From IMG/VR virus record IMGVR_UViG_3300025117_000056, positions 1 to 64,000 of that record: DNA of 64,000 nucleotides. One strand, given 5' to 3'. A program made the position numbers and the translations under genes. Position 1 is the stretch's first letter; every line of letters begins with the position of its first letter. This DNA is from a virus. Below are positions 35,300-44,134 of this stretch, in pieces. A model generated the notes under the pieces. It saw only the letters and a program-made list of their open reading frames with translations, ran no database searches and had not been told where the DNA came from.

Positions 35300-37585
35300 T
35301 TAATCAATATTAAAAATACTTAATCTAGTTCTACTATCACCTGAACTAACATTTAATGTTGAACCATAATTGTGATATAATTGTAATTCAAAGTAGTCTC
35401 CAGTTACTCCGGTTAATATCCCTGAAACTCTCTGCATTTGGGGTATTGCTGGAGTTAAAAAATCCATGTATCTTGGTGATGCTATTCCATTTTTAAGAAC
35501 TTTCATTGATGCATTCGTTGGATTATTTTCAAGCCAAATCCAAACATCAATAAAAAAACTTCCATTTCTTTTCAATCTTATCTTTCCATCACTTTCAATC
35601 ATTCCATGTGTGTCTTTTATTTTTGTTGGAAAAATAACAGTTGTAAATGTACCATCAATTAATGAATTGCCACCTGTTGCAACATAATTAACTATTACTT
35701 TCTCACTCGCAGCTATTGTAGCTGGACCTGATTCTCTAATTATAAATATACCATTGGCACTGGCATTGGAACTTAGCGTACCTCCTACTCCCATTGTAAT
35801 TTTTAACATATCTCCAACATTCAAAGGCAATGCTGTATTAAGGAAAAAATCTGTTTGATCTCCTAATCTAAAGGACTTGACAATAGAATAAGATCCTCCG
35901 ACAGGTTTGTATTGTAATTGTATAGTATCACTTGTCACAGCTGTATATTTTAATTGCGCTCCTATTCTATAATCGCCTGCAATTTGAGTTGTAAATTCTC
36001 CAGTAGAAGAATTATAAGAGGAGTGAGTATCCTTGACTTTTGTTTCATAAATTACAGTTCCACCAGAAGAAATTGTTTGTCCATTAGAACTAGAGTAAAT
36101 TGTAGTGTTTACTCTTGTATCTGCTCCATCACTTAAAACTACATTAGAAGACCAACCAGCTACAGGAATAAAATTAGTATGAAATCTATATTCAGTTGAA
36201 TCTTCAAATTGTGCATTTCCATCTACAGCTTGACAAGCGTCTTGTGCCGAACCATTATTTCTAATACCAAAAAACAAGGATTTATTAGAACCATTACTAT
36301 ATGTATTAATAATCCAATCAATATTTGAAGTACCATCTTTGTATAGAATTCCGATAGGTGTGTAGTCACCATCAATCCCTATTTTATCAAAAGTTACACT
36401 AGTGTCTGTTATTTTAGCAGCGGTTGCTGTGCAAGTACCTGTAGTAAACCATCCCATATATTGAACGCTATCACCAACTCTTCTTTTATAAAATTTAGCA
36501 GATGATATTGTACCAAATCCCTCAGTTGTTGGTGTAAATTCTGTCCAATCTGTTGACGGAGTTCCAGTAACTACACCTTTACTATTAGCTACAACAACAT
36601 TATCAAATATAAAATCAAAATTCAAAGCACTAGTAGTTGTAAAATGTATATACAATCTATAGTTTGTACTAGTATTTGCGTTAGCTTGAAATTCTCCTTT
36701 ATAACTTCCAGAACCATCAAATATATCTGGCGTTAAAGGAACTATAACATCGGCGTCTTGATCACTAATAAAAGCTTTAACATCATTATTTACATAGCTA
36801 AAATTAGAAGTTACTTGATATAAAAAACTTAAGAAATGTGGTTTACTAGCATATCCTCTAGGAACAACAAAGTCATAATAATAACCTTCACCTTGAACAG
36901 ATGTTGATCCAGTTTTAGCAATTTTAAATGATGCTATACCATCTAAAACTTCACCAGCGGTTGTTGTTCTAGTTAAAGCTAAATTACCACTAGGTGCTCC
37001 TCCAGGAGTTATTTCTGGTGTTGCTGCTGATGTTGTGTTTTTATATGCTGTCCAACTAGTTGTATCATATAACGCTTTACTATTTCTAATATAACTATCT
37101 TCTAAGTATTGACTAGTAAAAGTAGTACCATTATATTGTAATAAATCATAAGCAGCAGGACTACCAACAACTAAATTATCAGTATCAATACTTTGAGTAT
37201 TAATTGTTCCAAATATATATTTACCACCTACAGCTATCCATCTAGTAGTTCCACCATCGTTAGTACTTAATATAAAAGTATTATCATCAGTCTCAGAACT
37301 ATTAGATTCATAACGATAGAATGATTCTGTTTCAACAACATAAATTAAATCAGGCTCAGAATAACCAGTAGCTGCTTCAGCTAATGCTACTGTTGTGAAA
37401 GTATCTAAACCTCCACCACCTCCACCCAATGATACCCAACTTGTGGTATCTAAATCATATCGCCAATATTCTTTAGCATAACTTCCTAATCCATCACTAG
37501 CCCATAACTGCATATCGACAGGATTTGATGGTGGATTGGTTGTTGGTTCAACTCGAATTCCTTTTTGATAAGTTCTAATACTCAT
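35300..37585 (-). CDS. Tail fibre / receptor-binding protein
   Basis: 761 residues. N-terminal part RTYQKGIRVEPTTNPPSNPVDMQLWASDGLG (particle-binding region), LGGGGGGLDTFTTVALAEAATGYSEPDLIYVVET, then beta-rich domains; the C-terminal half shows two C1q/TNF-like jelly-roll segments (ETKVKDTHSSYNSSTGEFTTQIAGDYRIG and TKIKDTHGMIESDGKIRLKRNGSFFIDVW). Typical of trimeric fibres that bind host surface. GGAG site. Receptor unknown. Confidence 0.65.
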   Translation of the reverse strand: MSIRTYQKGIRVEPTTNPPSNPVDMQLWASDGLGSYAKEYWRYDLDTTSWVSLGGGGGGLDTFTTVALAEAATGYSEPDLIYVVETESFYRYESNSSETDDNTFILSTNDGGTTRWIAVGGKYIFGTINTQSIDTDNLVVGSPAAYDLLQYNGTTFTSQYLEDSYIRNSKALYDTTSWTAYKNTTSAATPEITPGGAPSGNLALTRTTTAGEVLDGIASFKIAKTGSTSVQGEGYYYDFVVPRGYASKPHFLSFLYQVTSNFSYVNNDVKAFISDQDADVIVPLTPDIFDGSGSYKGEFQANANTSTNYRLYIHFTTTSALNFDFIFDNVVVANSKGVVTGTPSTDWTEFTPTTEGFGTISSAKFYKRRVGDSVQYMGWFTTGTCTATAAKITDTSVTFDKIGIDGDYTPIGILYKDGTSNIDWIINTYSNGSNKSLFFGIRNNGSAQDACQAVDGNAQFEDSTEYRFHTNFIPVAGWSSNVVLSDGADTRVNTTIYSSSNGQTISSGGTVIYETKVKDTHSSYNSSTGEFTTQIAGDYRIGAQLKYTAVTSDTIQLQYKPVGGSYSIVKSFRLGDQTDFFLNTALPLNVGDMLKITMGVGGTLSSNASANGIFIIRESGPATIAASEKVIVNYVATGGNSLIDGTFTTVIFPTKIKDTHGMIESDGKIRLKRNGSFFIDVWIWLENNPTNASMKVLKNGIASPRYMDFLTPAIPQMQRVSGILTGVTGDYFELQLYHNYGSTLNVSSGDSRTRLSIFNID

Positions 37586-37648
37586 TTTTTCTCCTTTTTT
37601 ATATCAGTTTCACAGGAAGTGGAGTACTTCATTGGTTTATACCAAAGG

Positions 37649-38278
37649 TTATTCCTGATATTTATTACTTTTTCTTAAATTATCTATAGCAAATAATGGT
37701 TGTAAATTAGTATAGTGAAAACATTTCTTCTGTTCTTCTTCATTTGTTAAATCAAATTTACTAATTGGTTTAATATGATCTATATGCCAAACTATTCCTC
37801 TATTTTCCCATGTCATCCCTTCCTTAAATTGTTTTTCTAAATATATTTTTAATTCTTCAATTGTACATCCAACCAATTCCATAGTTTTTTTATATTTTCT
37901 AGTACCTTTTAAAACTTTATTTATTTTTGTACGAATTAACCACATAAATCTATATTCAGGATCAGAATGATATCTTTGGTTAACATATCTTCTCTTATAA
38001 TCTCTAACCTTCTCTATATTATTTAATCGCCAATTTTTATTTCTTATTTTTATTTTATCTTTATTTTTTAAATATCTCTCATGACTTTTAATCTTTTTTT
38101 CTTCTTCAGTCAATTTAATTTTTTCTTTTTTTGGTTTTCTATTTTTTTCTAAATAAATTTTCCTTTCTATTTTTCTACATTCTTTACAATCATTTCTTAA
38201 ACCATCTTTGGATGAAGTTTTTTTACCAAATTCATTTAACTCTTTATCTTTTTTACATTTTGTACAAATTTTTCCCAT
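37649..38278 (-). CDS. HNH homing endonuclease
   Basis: 209 residues. N-terminal zinc ribbon (CTKCKKDKELNEF ... CKECRK), Lys-rich linker, and a C-terminal HNH core WHIDHIKPISKFDLTN ... CFHYTNLQPLFAIDNLRKSN. Free-standing homing endonuclease lodged between two fibre genes. AAGAGA site only. It likely cuts intron- or gene-less relatives nearby. Confidence 0.85.
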   Translation of the reverse strand: MGKICTKCKKDKELNEFGKKTSSKDGLRNDCKECRKIERKIYLEKNRKPKKEKIKLTEEEKKIKSHERYLKNKDKIKIRNKNWRLNNIEKVRDYKRRYVNQRYHSDPEYRFMWLIRTKINKVLKGTRKYKKTMELVGCTIEELKIYLEKQFKEGMTWENRGIVWHIDHIKPISKFDLTNEEEQKKCFHYTNLQPLFAIDNLRKSNKYQE

Positions 38279-38287
38279 TTTTATCTC

Positions 38288-39892
38288 TTAATCCAAATAT
38301 ATACTAGTAGCAAAATATTTAATAAATGCAGAACTAAATCCGGCAAAGTTCGGACTTGAATAAGTTACTTGACCAGCAGACACATCAAATGTAATTCCTG
38401 ATACATCACCAGAATGGTTGGCATCTAAAACCCATGTACCATTTTTATTAACTAAATTTAATTTAAACATTTGATAATAATCAACAGTAGCATCAACGAA
38501 AACATATGCTAGTATTTCAACACAATGAGTATCAACATGAAAATTCATACCTAATACGTTAGTGTTTGTTTGATTATTTTGTAAATTAGCTACTCCAGTT
38601 TTTTGTTTTGCATATTTCCAAGTTTGTGTTCCTGAGATTTCTGGATTAGTATAAGTTTTATTTGTTAATTCTTGAGTATCACTTGTTCCTACAATACTTC
38701 CTGTTACACCATGAACACCACTTGAAGGATCATCAACTTCAGCACCGTGTTCAAAGTTAGTAAAAGTATTATTATCAGCATCCATAGTTTTATTTGTTAA
38801 AGTTTGGTTATCATCTTTACCAACTATGTCTGAGGTAGTTCCATGTGTTGTTGTATCTAAAATGTGATTATTCAAATCACTTGCAACAGTTCCAGTATTA
38901 CCAGATACTGTAGCAATTGCTGCATCTAAATCATCTAACACATCTTGTACGTTAGAAGAATTACTATATGTAAATTCATCTATTGTACTTATAGCTGAAG
39001 CATCATGAGCATCTGTTACATTAGTTATGTGATTGCTTAAATTAGTTCCAACGGTACTTACAGCACCTTCAGCGGTTTCTAACCTTCCCTCAACCTCATC
39101 TATAGCATCTTGTACATCGGTCGCTACAAGCCCAGAAACAGCGTTATCGTAGGTTATCTCACTAGCTTGGTCATGATTAGCAATAGCATCGTTGATCGCT
39201 TTATAGATACAAGCGGACGTTGCTATATGGGTTTCATTGTTAATCAACCCTGTCGTTGCTGTATCCAATATACTACTCTTTATATTTGTAGTATTTATAT
39301 TACTAATTGTGCTGTTATCAGCATTTATAGTTTTGTTAGTTAATGTTTGGTTATCGTCTTTACCAACAATATCACTAGTTACACCATGTGTTGTCTTATC
39401 TAATTCATGATTTGAAAGATCTGTTGCTACGTTACCTATGTTTGTTTCTGCTGTACCTAGTCTTCCTTCAACTTCATCTATTGCAGCTTGAACATCTGTG
39501 GCTACTAATCCAGAAACTGCATTATCATAAGATATTTCACTAGCTTGATCTTTTGTTGCAATAGCATCAGCTAAAGCTTTGTAAATAGAAGCTGATGTTG
39601 CTAAATGTGTTTCGTTGTTGATTAGACCTGTTGTTGCTGTGTCTAATATTGAAGTCTTTATGTTTGTGGTATTTATGTTAGTTATTGTACTAGTATCAGC
39701 ATTTATTGTTTTATTTGTTAGTGTTTGAGTTTGTGTATCGGTAATTATTTCTCTATCAGCACCATTTATATGTACTTTTATCTTTTCATTATTTTGATTA
39801 TAAAGATTACCTTCAGAAGATTTATCATATGTTCTAGACGTTAGTTCTTTAACTAATATAATACCTTTAATCCATGCCCATGCTTTTTTCAT
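38288..39892 (-). CDS. Fibre-like protein with internal duplication and shared C-terminal module
   Basis: 534 residues. A block of about 140 residues (LTNKTINAD ... NINTTNIKxSILDTATTGLINNET ... DQASEIxYDNAVSGLVATDVQ ... VEGRL ... HGVTSDIVGKDDNQ) is present twice and partially a third time. Residues 430-534 end in GITFDVSAGQVTYSSPNFAGFSSAFIKYFATS, matching the ends of the 30943 and 39914 proteins. Probably a trimeric fibre or tail decoration. The SNHxxDxTTHG units are common fibre repeats. Confidence 0.6.
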   Translation of the reverse strand: MKKAWAWIKGIILVKELTSRTYDKSSEGNLYNQNNEKIKVHINGADREIITDTQTQTLTNKTINADTSTITNINTTNIKTSILDTATTGLINNETHLATSASIYKALADAIATKDQASEISYDNAVSGLVATDVQAAIDEVEGRLGTAETNIGNVATDLSNHELDKTTHGVTSDIVGKDDNQTLTNKTINADNSTISNINTTNIKSSILDTATTGLINNETHIATSACIYKAINDAIANHDQASEITYDNAVSGLVATDVQDAIDEVEGRLETAEGAVSTVGTNLSNHITNVTDAHDASAISTIDEFTYSNSSNVQDVLDDLDAAIATVSGNTGTVASDLNNHILDTTTHGTTSDIVGKDDNQTLTNKTMDADNNTFTNFEHGAEVDDPSSGVHGVTGSIVGTSDTQELTNKTYTNPEISGTQTWKYAKQKTGVANLQNNQTNTNVLGMNFHVDTHCVEILAYVFVDATVDYYQMFKLNLVNKNGTWVLDANHSGDVSGITFDVSAGQVTYSSPNFAGFSSAFIKYFATSIYLD

Positions 39893-39913
39893 TATGTAAT
39901 TCCTTTAAATGTA

Positions 39914-40582
39914 TTATACTGAAATTATTGATTTGGCAAAAAACTTTAATAAAGAAGCGTGAGATCCAACTTCTCCACTTAAAACTTCTGGATTATAGGT
40001 TATTGTACCAGAAGAATTTATATCAAATTCAACCTTAGCATCACCTAATCTTCTTTGGGCTAATACCCAACCTTGAAGTGAGTAGTTTCCAGAAAGGACA
40101 CCACTCTCTACTAATTCAATATCAAACTTACCACCAACATCAGAACCATTAAATGTTGAAAGAATACTAAAAGATGTTGCATTTATTCTAGTAATAACAA
40201 ATGTACTGTCTATGTTTGAAGTATCTGTTATTGTTACAGTATCACCGTTGTTTAGATTGTGATTATATGAAAGTACCACAATTGTGGTAACTCCATTACC
40301 AGTATAGGAAGTTATTTCTTTAGTAATCCGTCTTGATATGTTATATGGAGCTTCAAATGATCTAACTGTTGAAGAATTGAAATGGAATGTTATTATTTCT
40401 TTAGCTCCAGAAGTATTTAGTATTGTTTCTGAAGTTTCAATAATGTCATCTGGACCTTGGAGTGTATTTAATGCATCAATAATTGCATTTATTATATCAG
40501 CTTGTTCCTCACCCCAAGGAGCATTCTCACCTTGAAGTGGTAGGTTATAAGTCTTATTATTAATATATACGATTTTAGACAT
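39914..40582 (-). CDS. Virion protein with shared C-terminal module
   Basis: 222 residues. N-terminal KIVYINNKTYNLPLQGENAPWGEEQADIINAIIDAL is like the base of phage tail or fibre proteins; the C-terminus VEFDINSSGTITYNPEVLSGEV ... LLKFFAKSI matches the module in 30943 and 38288. First gene after late promoter copy 4. Confidence 0.6.
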   Translation of the reverse strand: MSKIVYINNKTYNLPLQGENAPWGEEQADIINAIIDALNTLQGPDDIIETSETILNTSGAKEIITFHFNSSTVRSFEAPYNISRRITKEITSYTGNGVTTIVVLSYNHNLNNGDTVTITDTSNIDSTFVITRINATSFSILSTFNGSDVGGKFDIELVESGVLSGNYSLQGWVLAQRRLGDAKVEFDINSSGTITYNPEVLSGEVGSHASLLKFFAKSIISV

Positions 40583-40605
40583 TTGTTTTCCTTGATGTTA
40601 TTATA

Positions 40606-40623
40606 TACATTAATACTTGATAA
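40606..40623 (-). promoter_or_regulatory. Late promoter element, copy 4
   Basis: TTATCAAGTATTAATGTA on the - strand, 24 bases ahead of the 222-residue virion gene and just after a terminator that ends the capsid transcript. Confidence 0.7.
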
Positions 40624-40649
40624 GATTAAATAAATACTGGAAATTAGAT

Positions 40650-40681
40650 AAAAAAAAGGGAGAGCAGAACGCCCCCCCCCC
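40650..40681 (-). terminator. Terminator after major capsid gene
   Basis: On the - strand a run of ten G, a loop, CTCCC and then T8. The G-run pairs with CTCCC (five pairs, one G-U). The C10 homopolymer on the + strand is the longest GC run in the window and its length may vary between isolates or reads. Confidence 0.6.
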
Positions 40682-40708
40682 TAAAGGTAGGATAACTGTT
40701 TGTTATAA

Positions 40709-41797
40709 TTAGTTAACGATACCAGTGAATACGATATTGCGTCCTAAAGCATTACAGAAAATTGCTAAGTCACAATAAGTACGATATTCAATACCGTTTT
40801 GATTTTCAAGAACAATTAACATTTCTTCATTTTTTCCTGGAAGATTGAAAGTAATATCAGAAGATCCAACTCTTTCAAAAGATTCAAGGTCAAGTCCGAA
40901 AGCTATTCCTTCTTTAACATAAGTACAGCTAATGATTTCAATCAAACCATTTTGGCTATGAAATACGATAGTTTGTGAACCATTCTCATATTTCTTGACA
41001 TCATAAGACTCATCAAATAGTCTTTTTGCTGTTTGTTCATTTAACAAATCAGACCATGTTTTAGGATTAACGAAAAGAGAAATCTTTCCTTCAAGTCCTT
41101 TAGCTACTGCATCAGCAATACCATCAGAAATTTTTTCGAATGATAAAGCTCCACCTACTGGATAAACGTTACCTGTCCATAAGCTGTAATCAGTAGAAAC
41201 ACCAAAAATGTTACCAGTAGTAGTTGTTAACATTTTATAGATACCCATAAATTCGTTACCCTTAGCACCATGCTCATAAATAACTAGTTCATCACCAGCT
41301 AATTTAGAAGCTTTCAAAGTAGCTAAGTTATCACCTACAGCAGAAGCCATATCAACATAAAGTCTTTTGTTTCTGATATCAACTTTAGTAATTTTGATAA
41401 TAGTAGTGTTCATTGCTGAATCAGTTAGATTATAAATATCTAACTTCATTTTCTCACCACCAACCCAAATTCCAGGTGCCCATTCAGCTACTGTAATATC
41501 AAAATAAGCAGAAGCATCATCAACAACACTTATAGTAGCCAATCCAGATTGACCATAGAAACATTGGTATTCATGCTTCTTATAAGTTGAATTTAAAAGG
41601 TTACGAACAACATGTTTTGTTGCTTTACCGTAAGCAGCAGCATCATTAATGGAACGTGAAATAGCTGCGAATGATAATTGGGCTTTCAATATCATTTCAC
41701 AACCTTTTACTGTTGCTTCTTTAGTAGCTCCTGAAATTGCATCTTTTAAAGTTACAATTTCTCCAGAATCACCGTTGTAAGAAACTCCGTGCTCTAA
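40709..41797 (-). CDS. Major capsid protein, exon 2
   Basis: 362 codons. Begins LEHGVSYNGDSGEIVTLKDAISG after removal of the intron; an ATG happens to be the last codon of the intron, so exon 2 looks like an independent gene of 363 codons if splicing is missed. The protein continues through GATKEATVKGCEMILKAQLSFAAISRSI, a helical segment and beta-rich core typical of an HK97-type capsid protein. Position after scaffold and portal fits. Joined to exon 1 (42677-42844) it gives 418 residues. Confidence 0.8.
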   Translation of the reverse strand, partial: LEHGVSYNGDSGEIVTLKDAISGATKEATVKGCEMILKAQLSFAAISRSINDAAAYGKATKHVVRNLLNSTYKKHEYQCFYGQSGLATISVVDDASAYFDITVAEWAPGIWVGGEKMKLDIYNLTDSAMNTTIIKITKVDIRNKRLYVDMASAVGDNLATLKASKLAGDELVIYEHGAKGNEFMGIYKMLTTTTGNIFGVSTDYSLWTGNVYPVGGALSFEKISDGIADAVAKGLEGKISLFVNPKTWSDLLNEQTAKRLFDESYDVKKYENGSQTIVFHSQNGLIEIISCTYVKEGIAFGLDLESFERVGSSDITFNLPGKNEEMLIVLENQNGIEYRTYCDLAIFCNALGRNIVFTGIVN

Positions 41798-42676
41798 CAT
41801 ATTGTTATTACTAGCTTTTGATGCTAGTAAGTTTGAGTAATCAAACTCTCAGTTTTATCTATTTTATAACTGAGATCAGAAACAACTTGAATTTTATAAA
41901 GCATATCAGGATGAATATAATCTTTTATTAAATTAATAAATCTTTCTTTATCTTCTTTTTTTCCAATTCTAATATAAGGATAAAAATTATGTTCAAGATA
42001 TACTTTACTATGAATATTAAATTTTTCTAATAATAAATTAGAAAGTTTAATAACATCTTCTTTTGGAAATCCACCTAAAGAAAATTTAAAAGCTTTTAGT
42101 TTTCCTTTATGACTTTCTTTTGAACCATCGTCCATAAAAAGTATAGCTAAAGAAATTTCATTAAAATGTTTTAGAACATAATCAGTTATTCTTTTTTTAC
42201 CATCAACAATCATTCTATAATATAAAGAAGTAAATTTATGATGTACAGTTGTCCAAAATCTATAAAAATTTTGTCTTTTTCCCGAAGGTGATGTCATAGA
42301 TTTAGCTAAACACATTTTACTTCCAACACCATATTCTGTTGATATCAAATCTAATTTCCATTTACCATAATCTTTTTGTTTCTCACAATGACCAAAAAGT
42401 ATATGTTTATTTTTTTTTCCAGCAAAAGAAGAATCTCCTAACAATGTCCCTATTAAAAACGCTTTTTTATTTTTCTTTAATTCCAACATTCGAACTCCCT
42501 ATTGGGTTTCTTTTATTTTTTCAAGTTGACTTTCGCATCTTCTTTCGAAGTCCTTTCGTTAAGTCGTTCAGGCTGGTTTTACCCTTGCCCCTTGTTACCT
42601 TTATTATATTATAGAAAGGCTTCCAAGTCAATTAGAAAGGATTTTACTTGGGCTTAGATTGCACTATCTATTGTTA
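41798..42676 (-). mobile_element. Group I intron in the major capsid gene
   Basis: 879 bases. The 5' exon ends TTGGGT; 22 bases into the intron is GCCCAA, which pairs with it (P1) with the required U-G at the splice site. The bases just 5' of that guide (TCTAA) pair with TTAGA at the start of exon 2 (P10). The 3' splice then follows a G (the G of the ATG at 41800-41798), as needed. Splicing keeps the frame: NTINLG joined to LEHGVSYNG. TTGACTT/AAGTCAA (P3-like) and GACTT/AAGTC (P7-like) pairs lie before the endonuclease gene, so the core is in the first 190 bases. Core helices were not modelled fully. Confidence 0.85.
41824..42489 (-). CDS. LAGLIDADG homing endonuclease (intron-encoded)
   Basis: 221 residues with its own GGGAG site. 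Two LAGLIDADG helices are visible: AFLIGTLLGDSSF (about 10-22) and LAILFMDDGSKE (about 112-123), each ending in an acidic residue for metal binding. It would cut intron-less capsid genes and promote intron homing. Its stop lies 26 bases before the intron 3' end, so the gene's end also forms the terminal intron hairpins (AGTTTGA/TCAAACT and CTAGC/GCTAG). Confidence 0.9.
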   Translation of the reverse strand: MLELKKNKKAFLIGTLLGDSSFAGKKNKHILFGHCEKQKDYGKWKLDLISTEYGVGSKMCLAKSMTSPSGKRQNFYRFWTTVHHKFTSLYYRMIVDGKKRITDYVLKHFNEISLAILFMDDGSKESHKGKLKAFKFSLGGFPKEDVIKLSNLLLEKFNIHSKVYLEHNFYPYIRIGKKEDKERFINLIKDYIHPDMLYKIQVVSDLSYKIDKTESLITQTY

Positions 42677-42844
42677 ACCCAAATTAATCGTATTCTTGTA
42701 TTCCAATCCCATTCTTTTATTAGGTGATACGAAAGGTATCATCTTAGAAATCTTAACACCTTCTGGTATTAAATCAGTTAATTCGCCATAAATGGATTTA
42801 TGAAAACCATTTAGAGCTGCCATATCATTATGATTATAAGACAT
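42677..42844 (-). CDS. Major capsid protein, exon 1
   Basis: 56 codons (MSYNHNDMAALNGFHKSIYG to NTINLG) with a strong AAGGAG site. Without splicing the frame ends at TAA directly after GGT. N-terminal FHKSIYGELTDLIPEGVKISKMIPFVSPNKRMGLEYK reads as the N-arm of a capsid protein. The exon joins exon 2 at codon phase 0. Confidence 0.8.
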
Positions 42845-42875
42845 ATAGAAACTCCTTAATTTATTTAAAAAATAT

Positions 42876-42898
42876 CATTTATAGACTACCTATAAATG
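42876..42898 (-). promoter_or_regulatory. Hairpin in capsid mRNA leader
   Basis: Perfect 9-bp stem CATTTATAG/CTATAAATG with a 5-base loop, followed on the - strand by ATATTTTTT. It lies between late promoter copy 3 and the capsid start (a 155-base leader). It could be a weak terminator/attenuator or a stabilising 5' structure. No other gene is convincing in this leader. Confidence 0.5.
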
Positions 42899-42999
42899 AA
42901 AAACCTACTTTGTTTGTTAATTACTCTTTTTCTATTTCTGGTATTTCATAATCCATCGTTGGGTATATGAAAATCATAATAAATACTAAAATAATAACC

Positions 43000-43017
43000 C
43001 ACATAAGTACTTGATAA
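43000..43017 (-). promoter_or_regulatory. Late promoter element, copy 3 (major capsid)
   Basis: TTATCAAGTACTTATGTG on the - strand, 156 bases before the capsid start. Three differences from the consensus. It gives the capsid gene its own promoter between two hairpins. Confidence 0.65.
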
Positions 43018-43041
43018 TTATGTTGTACTAAGATAACAAAG

Positions 43042-43064
43042 GGTTACCTATTAGCTAGGTAACC
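43042..43064 (-). terminator. Hairpin after scaffold gene
   Basis: Perfect 9-bp stem GGTTACCTA/TAGGTAACC with a 5-base loop, followed on the - strand by CTTTGTTATCT. The U-tract is weak, so termination may be partial. It separates the scaffold from the capsid promoter. Confidence 0.55.
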
Positions 43065-43075
43065 TGTTTAAATTA

Positions 43076-44026
43076 TTATATTTTACTCCAAAAATCTTTT
43101 TGTTCTATCGTTTTAAATTTTCGGTCAATAACTTCTTTATTTGGTTTACTTCCAGTATCCTTTATACTATTACTAGTTGGTGGTGCTTCTTTTTTAACTG
43201 GTTCAGCTTTCTTTCTTTTCTTTATTATTTGTCCAACTTTATCTTCACCCAACAATTTTTCAATAACTTCTAAAGGCATTACACTAGCTATCGATTTGAT
43301 TTCATTTAGTATTTGATCTTTAACCAAAGGAACGATATCATTAAAACTAACATCAATATTATTCTTCAATGCTATTCTCATATATCCAGTCATTCTATTA
43401 ATAATCTCAGGATTCATTGGTAATTGATTCTTTTCAATAGCAGCCATCAAATCTCTTTGATATTCAGCAGCATATCTATCTTGTAGTGCTTTCATTTCAA
43501 TTTCTTCAGCACGTTTTTTAGCTTTCTGTTCTTCTTCTTCCTTTTGTCTAAGCTTTTCTTGAAGTTCCATTAACTCTCTATCTTTTGGATCTAGTTGAGC
43601 TTTCTCTAATTTGTCATTCATTATCTTTTCAGAAAGTCCATCAATATCAATACCCATTTTACGTAAAGCATTAGCTGTATCTTTTTGTAAATAGTTAAAG
43701 AAGTCTTGTAAATCCTTTTGTACCTTAGCATCTTTCTTTTCTAGTTCAGCAGCTTTTTGTGCTCTTTTCTGTGACATTTCAGCAAGTTGAACCATTCTAA
43801 TTAGTTCTTCTTCGTTAGCTAAGTCAATTTGTTTTTCAATTTCTTTACCATCAACTTTAATGTTTAACTTTTTTAAAGTTGACTTAACTGCGTCTTTCAT
43901 TTCAGGACTAGCTTCTGCTGGTTGTTCTGGTGCAGCTTCAACATTACCTTCTTCTGGTTGTACAACAGCTTCTACATTTTCTGCTGGTGCTTCTTGTGAT
44001 GGTTGTTCTTGTGTTACTTCAGCCAT
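43076..44026 (-). CDS. Capsid scaffolding protein
   Basis: 316 residues from the ATG after AAAGGAAAATTT (an ATG 21 bases upstream precedes that site). Acidic Pro/Glu/Ala-rich N-terminus, then a long charged coiled coil (about 90-200) rich in Lys, Glu and Gln, basic C-terminus ending FKTIEQKDFWSKI. Composition and place between portal and capsid are those of a podovirus scaffold. The small basic C-terminal helix would bind the capsid. Confidence 0.7.
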   Translation of the reverse strand: MAEVTQEQPSQEAPAENVEAVVQPEEGNVEAAPEQPAEASPEMKDAVKSTLKKLNIKVDGKEIEKQIDLANEEELIRMVQLAEMSQKRAQKAAELEKKDAKVQKDLQDFFNYLQKDTANALRKMGIDIDGLSEKIMNDKLEKAQLDPKDRELMELQEKLRQKEEEEQKAKKRAEEIEMKALQDRYAAEYQRDLMAAIEKNQLPMNPEIINRMTGYMRIALKNNIDVSFNDIVPLVKDQILNEIKSIASVMPLEVIEKLLGEDKVGQIIKKRKKAEPVKKEAPPTSNSIKDTGSKPNKEVIDRKFKTIEQKDFWSKI

Positions 44027-44070
44027 AAATTTTCCTTTGTTTACCATCCATATAGGATAGGTGTATTATT

Positions 44071-44124
44071 TTCTCCATCGATAGTGATAGGAGAATGACG
44101 AGTAAATCTTTCGAAAAACTCGTC
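44071..44124 (-). other. Two hairpins between portal and scaffold genes
   Basis: Stem GACGAGT/ACTCGTC (44097-44124, 14-base loop) and stem TTCTCC/GGAGAA (44071-44095). No U-tract follows, so these may be mRNA processing or stabilising structures or weak terminators. Confidence 0.45.
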
Positions 44125-44134
44125 AAAATGTATA

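Noticed and set aside
40709-41800. Capsid protein as an independent gene starting at 41800
   Set aside because: The ATG is the last three bases of the intron, has no ribosome binding site, and P1/P10 pairings join exon 1 to the next codon in frame.
42921-43004. A 27-codon - strand frame (MWVIILVFIM...) in the capsid leader
   Set aside because: Its ATG lies inside the late promoter element copy 3, so the transcript probably starts at or after it, and there is no ribosome binding site.
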